This document shows positions 1 to 6,703 of a stretch of DNA of 10,339 nt, one piece after another. How positions within the stretch are numbered: position 1 is the stretch's first letter; every line of letters begins with the position of its first letter. The notes below the pieces were generated by a model, which had not been told where the DNA came from, ran no database searches, and saw only the letters and a list, made by a program, of their open reading frames with translations. The translations under genes and the position numbers were made by a program. The stretch comes from Candidatus Aminicenantota bacterium (lineage in GTDB: Bacteria > Acidobacteriota > Aminicenantia > Aminicenantales > Aminicenantaceae). The stretch spans positions 1 through 10,339 of the forward strand of contig DAOWCB010000025.1 of NCBI GenBank assembly GCA_030633795.1. The letters run 5' to 3'.

Positions 1-107
1 ACTATTGCTCTTGACTGGTTCACGCTATGGGGCAGAATACTCCTGACGCTCATTTCTGGCTTCTTCCCAAGAGGGCCCAGTCATGTCGACCCACCCGGAC
101 GACGATT
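1..107. other. Unexplained edge sequence downstream of the recognisable part of alaS
   Basis: Recognisable AlaS sequence ends at about base 108, at a conserved Ala-Trp pair after an Arg-rich helix. Beyond it none of the three minus-strand frames resembles the expected continuation of alanyl-tRNA synthetase (the link to the editing domain). The frame in use stops at 81-83, a second stops within about 60 bases, and the third is open only for a couple of dozen codons with no likeness I recognise. One plus-strand frame stays open across bases 1-150 but resembles nothing known to me. The stretch around 70-125 also looks richer in G+C than the alaS body. It may be a chimeric contig end, a real rearrangement breakpoint or low-quality sequence. 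Confidence 0.4.
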
Positions 108-1418
108 CCAAGCACGACGAGCTCGCTGGCGCTGTTTCTCCAACTCTTCGTGGAATCCTTTCTCATCGACACTCATACCCTGCTCGTCAGCAAGCTCTCT
201 AGAAAGGTCGACCGGAAAGCCAAATGTGTCATAAAGCTTGAACAACTTATCCCCTGACAGGACATTCTGGGAGTGACTCCTCGCCTCCTCGATGTACTGG
301 TCAAAAGTCTTCAATCCAGAGGTTAAAGTCATCGCAAACCGTTTTTCTTCTGAGAGACATACTTTGGAAATGTAGTTCGCTGAGGAGAGAAGTTCTGGGT
401 AGGCATCTTTCATGAGGTCAACCACTCCTCCCACAAGTTTGTACAGGAATGGATCATCGATACCCAATAAATTCCCCTGACGGCAGGCCCTCCGAATCAA
501 CCTTCTCAAAACATATCCACGGCCATCATTAGATGGCATGATGCCGTCCCCGATCAAAAATGTCACAGCCCGGATATGGTCAGCGATGATCCGAATGGAA
601 GTATCCGATTTGGCATCTGAGGCGTATTCCCTGCCTGCCAGATCGCATACGGCTTCAATCAAGGGAAGGAATAAATCTGTGTCGTAATTGTTCCTTTTTC
701 CCTGGAGGACTGTTGCAATTCTCTCCAATCCCATTCCCGTATCGATCGATGGAGATGGGAGTGTTATAAGCTCCCCTTTTTCAGGCTGCTCATACTGCAT
801 GAAGACAAGGTTCCACAATTCCAGGAATCGATCACTTCCCTTTTCTATCAAGTCATACGGATCTCCAACCTCCATCTCTTCATCCAGGTCAAAATGAATC
901 TCGGAACAAGGACCGCAGGGCCCTGTTTCCCCCATGGCCCAGTAGTTATCTTTTTTTCCAAACCGAAAAATCCTGTTTTCAGAGATGCCTACATCTTTAT
1001 TCCATATCTGGAAAGTCTCTTCATCCTCTTGGTAAACTGTGATATAAAGCTTCTCCTGGGACATCTTGAAGCCCTCAATCACCAATTCCCATGCGTATTC
1101 TATGGCTTCCTTTTTAAAGTAGTCCCCAAAAGAAAAGTTACCCAGCATCTCAAAAAAGGTGTGATGTTTGTTTGTTTTTCCGACCTGCTCCAAATCATTG
1201 TGTTTTCCGCTCACCCGCAAACATTTTTGGACAGATGCCGCCCTCGAGTAGCTTCGTTTTTCCAGACCCAAGAATGTATTTTTGAATTGATTCATGCCCG
1301 CGTTGGTGAATAAAAGGGTGGGATCGTCCTTGGGCATAAGGGAGGCGCTTCTTATGACTCGATGATTTTTAGCGGCGAAAAAATCGAGAAACGTCTCTCT
1401 GATTTCCTGGGCACGCAT
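81..1418 (-). CDS. alaS: Alanyl-tRNA synthetase, N-terminal half only (truncated or interrupted)
   Basis: AlaRS attaches alanine to tRNA-Ala in the cytosol. The 445-residue product starts with the family-typical MRAQEIRETFLDFF. It keeps the class II catalytic core: the LLFTNAGMNQFK region, HHTFFEMLGNFSFGDYFK (about 85-102), GETGPCGPCSEIHFD (163-177) and motif 3 GMGLERIA (228-235). The tRNA-recognition helical domain follows, with NDGRGYVLRRLIRRA (297-311) and LYDTFGFPVDL (395-405). Normal bacterial AlaRS is roughly 870-880 residues, so the editing domain and the C-Ala domain are missing. The last eight residues (NRRPGGST) do not look like AlaRS, so homology ends near base 108. In E. coli an N-terminal 461-residue fragment is known to aminoacylate without editing; this product ends slightly short of that boundary. 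The ATG directly follows the pilU stop (TAAATG) with only a weak purine-rich ribosome site, suggesting coupled translation. A frameshift, assembly error or genuine split gene could explain the end. Confidence 0.9.
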   Translation of the reverse strand: MRAQEIRETFLDFFAAKNHRVIRSASLMPKDDPTLLFTNAGMNQFKNTFLGLEKRSYSRAASVQKCLRVSGKHNDLEQVGKTNKHHTFFEMLGNFSFGDYFKKEAIEYAWELVIEGFKMSQEKLYITVYQEDEETFQIWNKDVGISENRIFRFGKKDNYWAMGETGPCGPCSEIHFDLDEEMEVGDPYDLIEKGSDRFLELWNLVFMQYEQPEKGELITLPSPSIDTGMGLERIATVLQGKRNNYDTDLFLPLIEAVCDLAGREYASDAKSDTSIRIIADHIRAVTFLIGDGIMPSNDGRGYVLRRLIRRACRQGNLLGIDDPFLYKLVGGVVDLMKDAYPELLSSANYISKVCLSEEKRFAMTLTSGLKTFDQYIEEARSHSQNVLSGDKLFKLYDTFGFPVDLSRELADEQGMSVDEKGFHEELEKQRQRARRAWNRRPGGST

Positions 1419-2633
1419 TTATGACTTTTCTTTGTCCTCTTTTTCGTCTTTGCTTTCCTTTTCTGCTGTTTCTAGCTCTTCTTCTTCTTCTTTAACCTCT
1501 TCATCAGGTCTTTCAATCGTGCTCATTTCACTTTCCATGTCCTCGAGAGCCACATCGAGAGTCGAGCGTATCCCCATGACTCGGAGTTTGAAATTGTCCG
1601 GACTTGAAGAATACCTCAAACCCTGTTCATAGGAAATATAGCCGTCTTTGTACAGTTGATAGATCGATTGGTCAAAGGTCTGCATTCCATACTGGGAAAC
1701 ACCTGCAGCGATAGCATCGCGGATAAGAAGGGTTTTATCCCTATCATTGATACATTCTTGAATGTAAGGCGTGTTGATCATGATTTCACATGCAGGGACC
1801 CGTCCCTGTCCATCTTTTCTAGGAATAAGCCTCATCGAAATGCAAGCTTTGATAATACTTGCCAATTGAAGTCTGACTTGTCTTTGATGGTGGGGAGCGA
1901 AGACTGTAACGATTCGATTGATCGTTTCAGATGCATCCAACGTATGGAGAGTGCTCATGACTAGATGCCCTGTTTCAGAAGCCAAAAGGGCTGTTTCGAT
2001 CGTCTCTCTATCCCGCATTTCTCCAACCAGGATAACGTCTGGATCTTCACGTAGAGATGCGCGCAATCCTCGAGAAAAATCTGTTACGTCAAGGCCCACT
2101 TCCCTCTGGCTGATCGTGCTTTTTTTGTCTCTGTGGAGGTATTCGATCGGATCTTCAATGGTAATGATGTTTTCCTTCCTGTGTGTATTGATGTGGTCGA
2201 TCATGGATGCTAAGGTTGTTGTTTTTCCCGAACCTGTGGTTCCTGTTACCATGACCAATCCTCGAAGTTCCAGTGCAATTTTTTCTATTGATTTGGGAAG
2301 AAGGAGGTCTCGGATCGGTTTCACCTCTAAAGGGATAATCCTCATAACCAGGGCCAAACTTCCCCTCTGGTGGTACACGCTCCCTCGGAAACGGCCAAAG
2401 CCAGGGAGGCTGTAAGCCAAATCGATGTCCAGGTCGGTATTCAATTTTTCTTTTTGGTGTTCATTCAGCACTTGATTGGCCAGCTCAAAGGTATTGTTTG
2501 GACTGAGCCGAGGAAACTGTGTGAGCGGTTGGAGTTTCCCGTGAATCCGGATAATCGGATAGTTGCCGGCTTTTATGTGAAGGTCGGATGCATCGCTTTC
2601 TATAGCGACTTTCAAAAATTCATCGATATCCAT
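1419..2633 (-). CDS. pilU: PilT/PilU-family type IV pilus retraction ATPase, PilU-like, with acidic tail
   Basis: This is a hexameric secretion-type ATPase of the inner-membrane cytoplasmic face that drives pilus retraction (twitching motility). The 404 residues show an N-terminal PAS-like domain with SDASDLHIKAG (13-23), Walker A GTTGSGKT (131-138), an Asp box IITIEDPIEYLH (156-167), Walker B with DPDVILVGEMRD (197-208) and a His box ending in STLHT (227-231). The classical PilT C-terminal signature (AIRNLIRE) is not present. Instead GMQTFDQSIYQLYKDGYISYE (316-336) and SPDNFKLRVMGI (344-355) resemble PilU, the accessory retraction ATPase; this subfamily call is from memory of the families. 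Residues 363-404 form a Glu/Lys-rich, probably disordered tail that PilT/PilU do not normally need. The start is fixed by a strong ribosome site GGGAGG, 5-6 bases before ATG. It lies 21 bases after ilvE and abuts alaS. No other pilus genes are in view. Confidence 0.9.
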   Translation of the reverse strand: MDIDEFLKVAIESDASDLHIKAGNYPIIRIHGKLQPLTQFPRLSPNNTFELANQVLNEHQKEKLNTDLDIDLAYSLPGFGRFRGSVYHQRGSLALVMRIIPLEVKPIRDLLLPKSIEKIALELRGLVMVTGTTGSGKTTTLASMIDHINTHRKENIITIEDPIEYLHRDKKSTISQREVGLDVTDFSRGLRASLREDPDVILVGEMRDRETIETALLASETGHLVMSTLHTLDASETINRIVTVFAPHHQRQVRLQLASIIKACISMRLIPRKDGQGRVPACEIMINTPYIQECINDRDKTLLIRDAIAAGVSQYGMQTFDQSIYQLYKDGYISYEQGLRYSSSPDNFKLRVMGIRSTLDVALEDMESEMSTIERPDEEVKEEEEELETAEKESKDEKEDKEKS

Positions 2634-2654
2634 AATTACCTCCCTAACATTTCC

Positions 2655-3581
2655 CTATTTTACATAGGTGAGCCAATTGTACCTATCTTCTCTTTCTCCG
2701 TTTATATAGGCAAAAAACTCTTCCTGAAGACGTTTTGTGATCGGGCCTCTCTCCCCGGAGCCTATTGTTATCTTATCGATCGACCTTATCGGTGTGATCT
2801 CAGCAGCGGATCCGGTGAAAAAGACTTCTTCAGCGATGTACAGCATTTCTCTGGGTATGGTGTCTTCGACGACAGAGATTTTCAGGTCTTTAAGAAGTTG
2901 AATGACGGTTGCTCGCGTTATTCCTGGAAGGATGGAAGAGGATAGCGGGGGCGTATGAGCAATACCATCGTATACCAAAAAGATGTTCTCTCCGCTCCCT
3001 TCACTGACATGGCCCCGCACATTCAGGGCTATTCCCTCCGCATAACCTTCTGTCAAGGATTCCATTTTGATCAACTGGGAATTCATGTAATTAGCTCCGG
3101 ATTTTGCCAACGCAGGAAATGTATTGGGTGCCATCCTCTGCCAGGAAGAAACCCTCACATCCACTCCTTTTTCCAAAGCTTCATCTCCCAAGTATTGTCC
3201 CCATTCCCAGACAAGAATAGCACAATCTACCGGACATGGAAAAGGGTCAACTCCTAATGTCCCATAACCACGGTATATGATCGGTCTTATGTAACAAGAG
3301 GGAAGGTTATTCACCTTCACAGTGTCAATTACAGCCGAGTTAAACTCTTCCTGAGTATATGAAATATCCATACGGTACATTTTGCACGAATTATAAAGCC
3401 TTCTTGTGTGAGCTTGGAGTTGTAAAATCGCTTTCCCCTTGGGTGTGTCATAAGCTCTGAATCCTTCGAACAGGGATGTTCCGTAATGAATGACATGGGA
3501 GGCAACATGTATATTTGCCTCTCCCCAAGGAATGAGTTTTCCGTTCATCCAAACTTTCCCGTTTTGACTAAAAGGACTCAT
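2655..3581 (-). CDS. ilvE: Branched-chain amino acid aminotransferase (PLP fold type IV)
   Basis: IlvE transfers the amino group between glutamate and the 2-oxo acids of leucine, isoleucine and valine, the last step of their synthesis, in the cytosol. The 308-residue length is normal. Visible family marks are the start region KVWMNGKLIPWGEA (9-22), the substrate-pocket motif SLFEGFRAY (36-44), RGYGTLGVDP (104-113), the PLP-binding lysine in ALAKSGANYMNS (157-168, Lys160), VSEGSGENIF with Glu194 (192-201), LPGITR (218-223) and FFTGSAAEITPI (254-265). Together these favour IlvE over D-amino acid aminotransferase or aminodeoxychorismate lyase, the related class IV enzymes. An AGGAG ribosome site sits six bases before ATG, and a good promoter lies in the 85-bp gap upstream, so ilvE probably opens a transcription unit with pilU and alaS. 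No other branched-chain synthesis gene is nearby, so its presence here is positional rather than pathway-based. Confidence 0.93.
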   Translation of the reverse strand: MSPFSQNGKVWMNGKLIPWGEANIHVASHVIHYGTSLFEGFRAYDTPKGKAILQLQAHTRRLYNSCKMYRMDISYTQEEFNSAVIDTVKVNNLPSCYIRPIIYRGYGTLGVDPFPCPVDCAILVWEWGQYLGDEALEKGVDVRVSSWQRMAPNTFPALAKSGANYMNSQLIKMESLTEGYAEGIALNVRGHVSEGSGENIFLVYDGIAHTPPLSSSILPGITRATVIQLLKDLKISVVEDTIPREMLYIAEEVFFTGSAAEITPIRSIDKITIGSGERGPITKRLQEEFFAYINGEREDRYNWLTYVK

Positions 3582-3627
3582 CCATCACTCCTAGTGCAAT
3601 TTCTTCGTTTCGACATGGGGAGAATTC

Positions 3628-3656
3628 ATATTATCTCAATTGTATTCCCAAGTCAA
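3628..3656 (-). promoter_or_regulatory. Sigma70-type promoter for ilvE-pilU-alaS
   Basis: Read on the minus strand, TTGACT (3656-3651, five of six matches to the -35 consensus) is followed by a 17-base spacer and TAATAT (3633-3628, four of six; an overlapping GATAAT would give a 15-base spacer). It begins 10 bases after the kinase stop codon. The predicted start near 3621 leaves a leader of about 40 bases containing the AGGAG ribosome site of ilvE. No operator or attenuator structure is evident. Confidence 0.6.
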
Positions 3657-3666
3657 ACATCCTACC

Positions 3667-4605
3667 TCAGATGGATTCTCCACAGTAGGGACAGATCTTT
3701 TCCTTATGGGGCAGAGGCCTCCGGCAATTCCAGCACAGATCGGCTTTTTCTCGCTGCCGTGCCCTAATTCTTGCTCTAATTTCATCCAGTTCGGATTTAG
3801 TAGAATCTTTTCCTTTGTAAAAGGCAAGGTCTCTGATAATCCCGTTGGCTTTCTCATACCTGTCTTCCAGTTTCAAAGCAAGACATTTCATGATAATTTT
3901 TTCGATTTCCTTCGGAATCTTGTTGTTTTTGAGCCGAGGGGGCGTGATTTGCCCTTTTTGTGCTTTCTCAAGGATTTTAAATGGATCCGGATCAAAAATG
4001 GGGGGTCTGCCTATGAGCATCTCGTAGAAAATACACCCGATCGAATAGATATCCGACTGAAAAGTTGCCTTTCCCATAAACTGTTCAGGAGACATGTAAG
4101 GTGGAGACCCGATCCGAGTAGAGGCATAAGGAACATTGTTCAACCAAACGGATGTTCCAAAATCTGTGATTTTTATCTTCCCTTCCTCTGAGAGGATGAT
4201 GTTCGACGGTCTCAAGTCGCGGTGCACGATCTTGTTATTATGGGCATGATTGACAGCGTCAGCAATCTGGATGATGTATTCGTTTGCCGTTTCAAAATCG
4301 AGAATTTTTTCCCTATCCAAGATTTTTTCCATGGTCAAGCCTTTGATATATTCCATCACCATAAAAAAAACCTTATTCTCCTTTTCAGCCGCAAGCATAC
4401 GAACGATGTTGGGGTGATTGAGCGCAGCTTGGAGGCGAGGCTCTTTGAGTAGTCTAAACAGCTCTATGGACTGTTTATGCGGAACCTTGATCGCTACCAA
4501 TATGTTCAGCCAGGTGTCTTTAGCGAGAAAAACAGATCCAAATCCTCCGCTTCCCAGTGAACGGACGATTTCGTATTTTCCGACTTTCTGTCCTTTAAGA
4601 AACAT
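3667..4605 (-). CDS. Small soluble Ser/Thr protein kinase with C-terminal zinc ribbon
   Basis: This is a Hanks-type (eukaryotic-like) kinase, expected to phosphorylate Ser/Thr on protein targets not identifiable here. With ATG at 4605 the product is 312 residues: Gly-rich loop GSGGFGSVFLAKD (18-30), VAIK lysine 40, likely helix-C Glu55, HRDLRPSN catalytic loop (128-135), DFG (148-150), a Ser/Thr-bearing activation segment, SPPYMSPEQF (167-176) and DIYSIGCIFYEML (185-197). The usual Lys of HRDLKxxN is Arg132, conservative but unusual for a Ser/Thr kinase. After the kinase domain comes a basic helix (about 270-289), then CWNC (291-294) and CPYC (305-308), a four-cysteine zinc ribbon. No transmembrane segment or PASTA domain is visible, so it is probably cytosolic. 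A TTG-started form 14 residues longer (from 4647) is possible, but homology begins at FLKGQKVGKYEIV. The ATG lies inside the end of rsmE, an 11-base overlap suggesting coupled translation. Confidence 0.88.
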   Translation of the reverse strand: MFLKGQKVGKYEIVRSLGSGGFGSVFLAKDTWLNILVAIKVPHKQSIELFRLLKEPRLQAALNHPNIVRMLAAEKENKVFFMVMEYIKGLTMEKILDREKILDFETANEYIIQIADAVNHAHNNKIVHRDLRPSNIILSEEGKIKITDFGTSVWLNNVPYASTRIGSPPYMSPEQFMGKATFQSDIYSIGCIFYEMLIGRPPIFDPDPFKILEKAQKGQITPPRLKNNKIPKEIEKIIMKCLALKLEDRYEKANGIIRDLAFYKGKDSTKSELDEIRARIRARQREKADLCWNCRRPLPHKEKICPYCGESI

Positions 4606-5350
4606 CCTCGTTTTTCCAAAAATGAGAGACCATCGCCAAGCTGACAATAGCAGCAGTTTCAGACCTCAGTGTGAGTGAGCCGAGACTCACAGCCTCGTAA
4701 TGGCTATCCATAATATCCTGTTCTTCACTCTCTGTCCAGCCTCCTTCAGGACCGACTAGCAAGATGATAGAACTTGGTTTTTCTATCTTCTCTATAAGAG
4801 GGTACATCAGGATATCCCGAAGAGATTTCCCTCTCCGTTCACAAAAGAAAAGTTTCCGGACCTCCTTTCCTCCATCGATAAATGTTTTTAAACCGAGTGG
4901 TGGCTGAATTTCTGGGACTGTGGAGCGCCCGCATTGTTTGGAAGCCTCAACTGCAATGCGTTTCCACCTTTCCAATTTTTTATCCTGTTTGTCTCCCATT
5001 TTGACAACAGTTCGATCGCTGATTACGGGAACAATGATATGCGTGCCCAGTTCTGTGGCTTTTTGGATCACCAAATCCATGTTCTTGGCTTTCAACAATA
5101 CCTGCGCAAGTGTGATGCGTACTTTGGGCTCTCGCTTTTGTTCTGTTTCGAGGATAATCAGGCGCGTCTTTTTCTGTTCGATCGCTTCCACACGAGCCCT
5201 GTACTGCTTCCCGTTTTCTTCGAATAGCCAAACCTGTTCTCCCGGCCTTATCCGGGCAACCTTGCTCAGATGATGATGTTCTTCCCCTTCGAGAAAGATG
5301 TAGGTTGATTCTTGAGGTTTTTCCTTTATATAGAACCTATGTGCCGTCAA
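4595..5350 (-). CDS. rsmE: 16S rRNA (uracil(1498)-N3)-methyltransferase
   Basis: RsmE is a SPOUT-fold methyltransferase that uses S-adenosylmethionine to methylate N3 of U1498 in helix 44 of 16S rRNA within the 30S subunit. The 251-residue length fits the family. An N-terminal PUA-like part contains HHHLSKVARIRPGEQVWLF (25-43). The SPOUT domain shows KAKNMDLVIQKATELG (87-102), ASKQCGRSTVPEI (136-148) and the knot loops LLVGPEGGW (197-205) and LGSLTLRSETAAI (223-235), which form the cofactor site. The only start codon that keeps the N-terminal strand (HRFYIKE) is TTG at 5350; the next stop upstream in frame leaves no ATG or GTG. The ribosome site is weak. It follows dnaJ after a 214-bp gap; dnaJ and rsmE are neighbours in several bacterial groups. 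Its last bases overlap the kinase gene. Confidence 0.93.
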   Translation of the reverse strand: MTAHRFYIKEKPQESTYIFLEGEEHHHLSKVARIRPGEQVWLFEENGKQYRARVEAIEQKKTRLIILETEQKREPKVRITLAQVLLKAKNMDLVIQKATELGTHIIVPVISDRTVVKMGDKQDKKLERWKRIAVEASKQCGRSTVPEIQPPLGLKTFIDGGKEVRKLFFCERRGKSLRDILMYPLIEKIEKPSSIILLVGPEGGWTESEEQDIMDSHYEAVSLGSLTLRSETAAIVSLAMVSHFWKNEDVS

Positions 5351-5362
5351 TACTAGCTCTAA

Positions 5363-5386
5363 CCTGAATTATTTATAAAAAATACC
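5363..5386. repeat. 24-bp direct repeat, copy 1 (near rsmE)
   Basis: On the plus strand this copy begins CCTGAATTATTTATAAAAAA. It matches the copy at 5448-5471 at 22 of 24 positions, in the same orientation and exactly 85 bases away. It lies just before the rsmE start codon, and only this copy lacks a neighbouring inverted partner. Most of it is A/T, but the shared CCTGAATTATT core and CC end make chance less likely. Confidence 0.6.
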
Positions 5387-5431
5387 AATTCATGAGCTGC
5401 TTCTTCGTCGCTGCAGCAATCTTGGCCCCAG

Positions 5432-5460
5432 TGAATAATCCAGGCCTCCTGAATTATTCA
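5432..5460. repeat. 13-bp inverted repeat (hairpin) built on direct-repeat copy 2
   Basis: Arms 5432-5444 and 5448-5460 are complementary with a three-base loop. In minus-strand RNA all 13 positions pair, one as G-U; in plus-strand RNA that position is a C-A mismatch, so the structure is best in the direction of transcription. No U-tract follows on the 3' side, whichever strand is read (a T6 run lies 5' of it on the minus strand), so it is not a textbook intrinsic terminator. It may be part of a small dispersed repeat element, or an RNA-stability element between dnaJ and rsmE. Confidence 0.65.
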
Positions 5461-5471
5461 TAAAAAATGCC
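5448..5471. repeat. 24-bp direct repeat, copy 2 (hairpin-associated)
   Basis: Second copy of the repeat, plus strand beginning CCTGAATTATTCATAAAAAA; it differs from copy 1 at two transition positions. Its first 13 bases double as the right arm of the hairpin at 5432-5460. Together with copy 1 it brackets a 61-base segment (5387-5447) with no coding signal that I can see. Confidence 0.6.
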
Positions 5472-5488
5472 GTAACTTTTTATTATTC

Positions 5489-5521
5489 CAGCAACATCAG
5501 AATATTATCTTGATATTGCTG
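5489..5521. repeat. 11-bp hairpin downstream of dnaJ
   Basis: Arms 5489-5499 (CAGCAACATCA on the plus strand) and 5511-5521 pair over 11 bases around an 11-base loop. In minus-strand RNA the single non-Watson-Crick position becomes a U-G wobble, so the stem is continuous. It starts 44 bases beyond the dnaJ stop. It is followed by an A-rich, not U-rich, stretch, so classical intrinsic termination is not supported. It could protect or delimit the 3' end of the chaperone mRNA. It overlaps a candidate promoter. Confidence 0.5.
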
Positions 5522-5531
5522 TAAATGACAA
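5504..5531 (-). promoter_or_regulatory. Candidate promoter for rsmE and the kinase gene
   Basis: On the minus strand, TTGTCA (5531-5526) is separated by 16 bases from GATAAT (5509-5504), each five of six to the sigma70 consensus. The predicted start near 5497 would give a leader of about 145 bases containing the hairpin at 5432-5460 and both direct repeats. In such AT-rich DNA a match of this quality can arise by chance, so read-through from dnaJ remains an alternative. Confidence 0.35.
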
Positions 5532-5564
5532 CAAAAACATTTTCAAGATAGTATCTGTATATTT

Positions 5565-6695
5565 TCAAATGATGTCTTTGAATTTATCGCTAATGCTCTT
5601 GTCCACATCTTCCAGCTTTTCACCCATGAACTCGGCAAACCGCCTGAGCTGTTTTTTCTGTTCCTTGTTAAGATTTTTTGGTGTTTTAACTAAAACTTTG
5701 ATAAATATATCTCCCTTTCGGTGACTGTAAAGGTCTTTGATTCCTTTTCCTTTTAAACGGAAGGTCTGTCCTGCCTGGGTTTCCTCGGGAATGCGAAGAG
5801 GCTCAGCCCCTTCAAACGTAGGGATCTCAATGGTTGATCCCAATGCCGCTTTTGTAAACGGGATGGATATCTCGCAGTAAAGATCATTGCCTTCCCTTTC
5901 AAAAAACTTATGCCTTTTCACATGGGTGATGACATAAAGATCTCCCCTTTCAGCTCCCTGGTCACCTGCCTCTCCCTCTTCTTCCAATCTTAGTTTAGTG
6001 CCATTATCGACACCGGGAGGAATCTTGACAGTCAGCGTCTTTTTTTTCTTGGTTTTGCCTGTTCCTCGGCAATCCTTACAGGGAAAAGGGATGATTTCTC
6101 CGCTTCCGCGGCACTCAGAACACGTTCGGGATATGGCAAAAAAACCCTGTTGGTAGCGGACCTGACCTCTGCCCTGGCAATGCGAGCAGACTGATTTTTC
6201 CGTTCCCGTTTTCATTCGGGAACCATCACATTCTGGACAGAGTTCAGTCCGGGTTATTTTTATCTCTTTTTCTGTACCAAAAACAGCATCCTCTAGCTTC
6301 AAATCCAATTCCAAAGCAAGGTCTCTTCCTCTACTTGGCTTATTGGTTCCCCTCTGATGGGATTTGCCAAAAATGTTTTCGAATCCAAAGTTAAAAAAAC
6401 TTCCCAAAATATCCTCAAAATCGGCAAAGACAGAAGAATTGAATCCGGAAAATCCGCCAAAACCTTCTCCTCTGAGACCATTGTGACCAAAACGGTCGTA
6501 GACACTTCTTTTTTCAGGATCTATCAAAACACTGTATGCTTCGGCGGCTTCTTTGAACTTATCTTCTGATTCTCTATCACCAGGATTTCTATCTGGGTGA
6601 TACTTCAAAGCCATCTGACGATAGGACTTTTTTATTGTTCCCGGGGACGCATCCCCAGAAACTCCCAGTATTTCGTAATAATCTCTTTTTGTCAT
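5565..6695 (-). CDS. dnaJ: Chaperone protein DnaJ (Hsp40, type I)
   Basis: DnaJ delivers unfolded substrates to DnaK and stimulates its ATPase in the cytosol. The 376-residue protein has the complete type I layout: J domain (4-70) with HPD at 33-35, a Gly/Phe-rich region (about 70-112), a zinc-finger region (153-213) with four cysteine pairs, and two C-terminal beta domains to the end, including the PGVDNGTKLRLEEEGE stretch. Zinc motifs two to four fit CxxCxGxG (170-177, 192-199, 206-213). The first reads CPECDGSR, keeping both cysteines but losing the last glycine. The start lies eight bases after the dnaK stop, with CAGGA very close to ATG, so coupling to dnaK is likely. DnaJ appears fully conserved although its partner DnaK here lacks a lid. 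The gene closes the hrcA-grpE-dnaK-dnaJ operon. Confidence 0.96.
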   Translation of the reverse strand: MTKRDYYEILGVSGDASPGTIKKSYRQMALKYHPDRNPGDRESEDKFKEAAEAYSVLIDPEKRSVYDRFGHNGLRGEGFGGFSGFNSSVFADFEDILGSFFNFGFENIFGKSHQRGTNKPSRGRDLALELDLKLEDAVFGTEKEIKITRTELCPECDGSRMKTGTEKSVCSHCQGRGQVRYQQGFFAISRTCSECRGSGEIIPFPCKDCRGTGKTKKKKTLTVKIPPGVDNGTKLRLEEEGEAGDQGAERGDLYVITHVKRHKFFEREGNDLYCEISIPFTKAALGSTIEIPTFEGAEPLRIPEETQAGQTFRLKGKGIKDLYSHRKGDIFIKVLVKTPKNLNKEQKKQLRRFAEFMGEKLEDVDKSISDKFKDII

Positions 6696-6703
6696 TCCTG
6701 TAT

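Noticed and set aside
894..1313. A 139-codon plus-strand open frame opposite alaS
   Set aside because: It is antisense to the AlaRS catalytic core and its product resembles nothing.
1918..2415. A 165-codon plus-strand open frame opposite pilU
   Set aside because: It lies wholly antisense to a strongly conserved ATPase gene, has no ribosome site and its product is a Ser/Arg-rich mirror of the sense codons.
2370..2945. A 191-codon plus-strand open frame spanning the ilvE-pilU junction
   Set aside because: It is antisense to two well-supported genes, shows no motif, and its length is explained by codon usage on the opposite strand.
3640..4191. A 183-codon plus-strand open frame opposite the kinase gene
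   Set aside because: It is antisense to conserved kinase motifs, with no recognisable domain and no promoter.
4980..5231. An 83-codon minus-strand frame inside rsmE
   Set aside because: It is an out-of-frame overlap within a clear RsmE reading frame, with low-complexity charged composition.
5431..5471. Intrinsic terminator at the 13-bp hairpin
   Set aside because: The T6 run lies on the 5' side of the stem in minus-strand RNA and no U-tract follows it in either direction.
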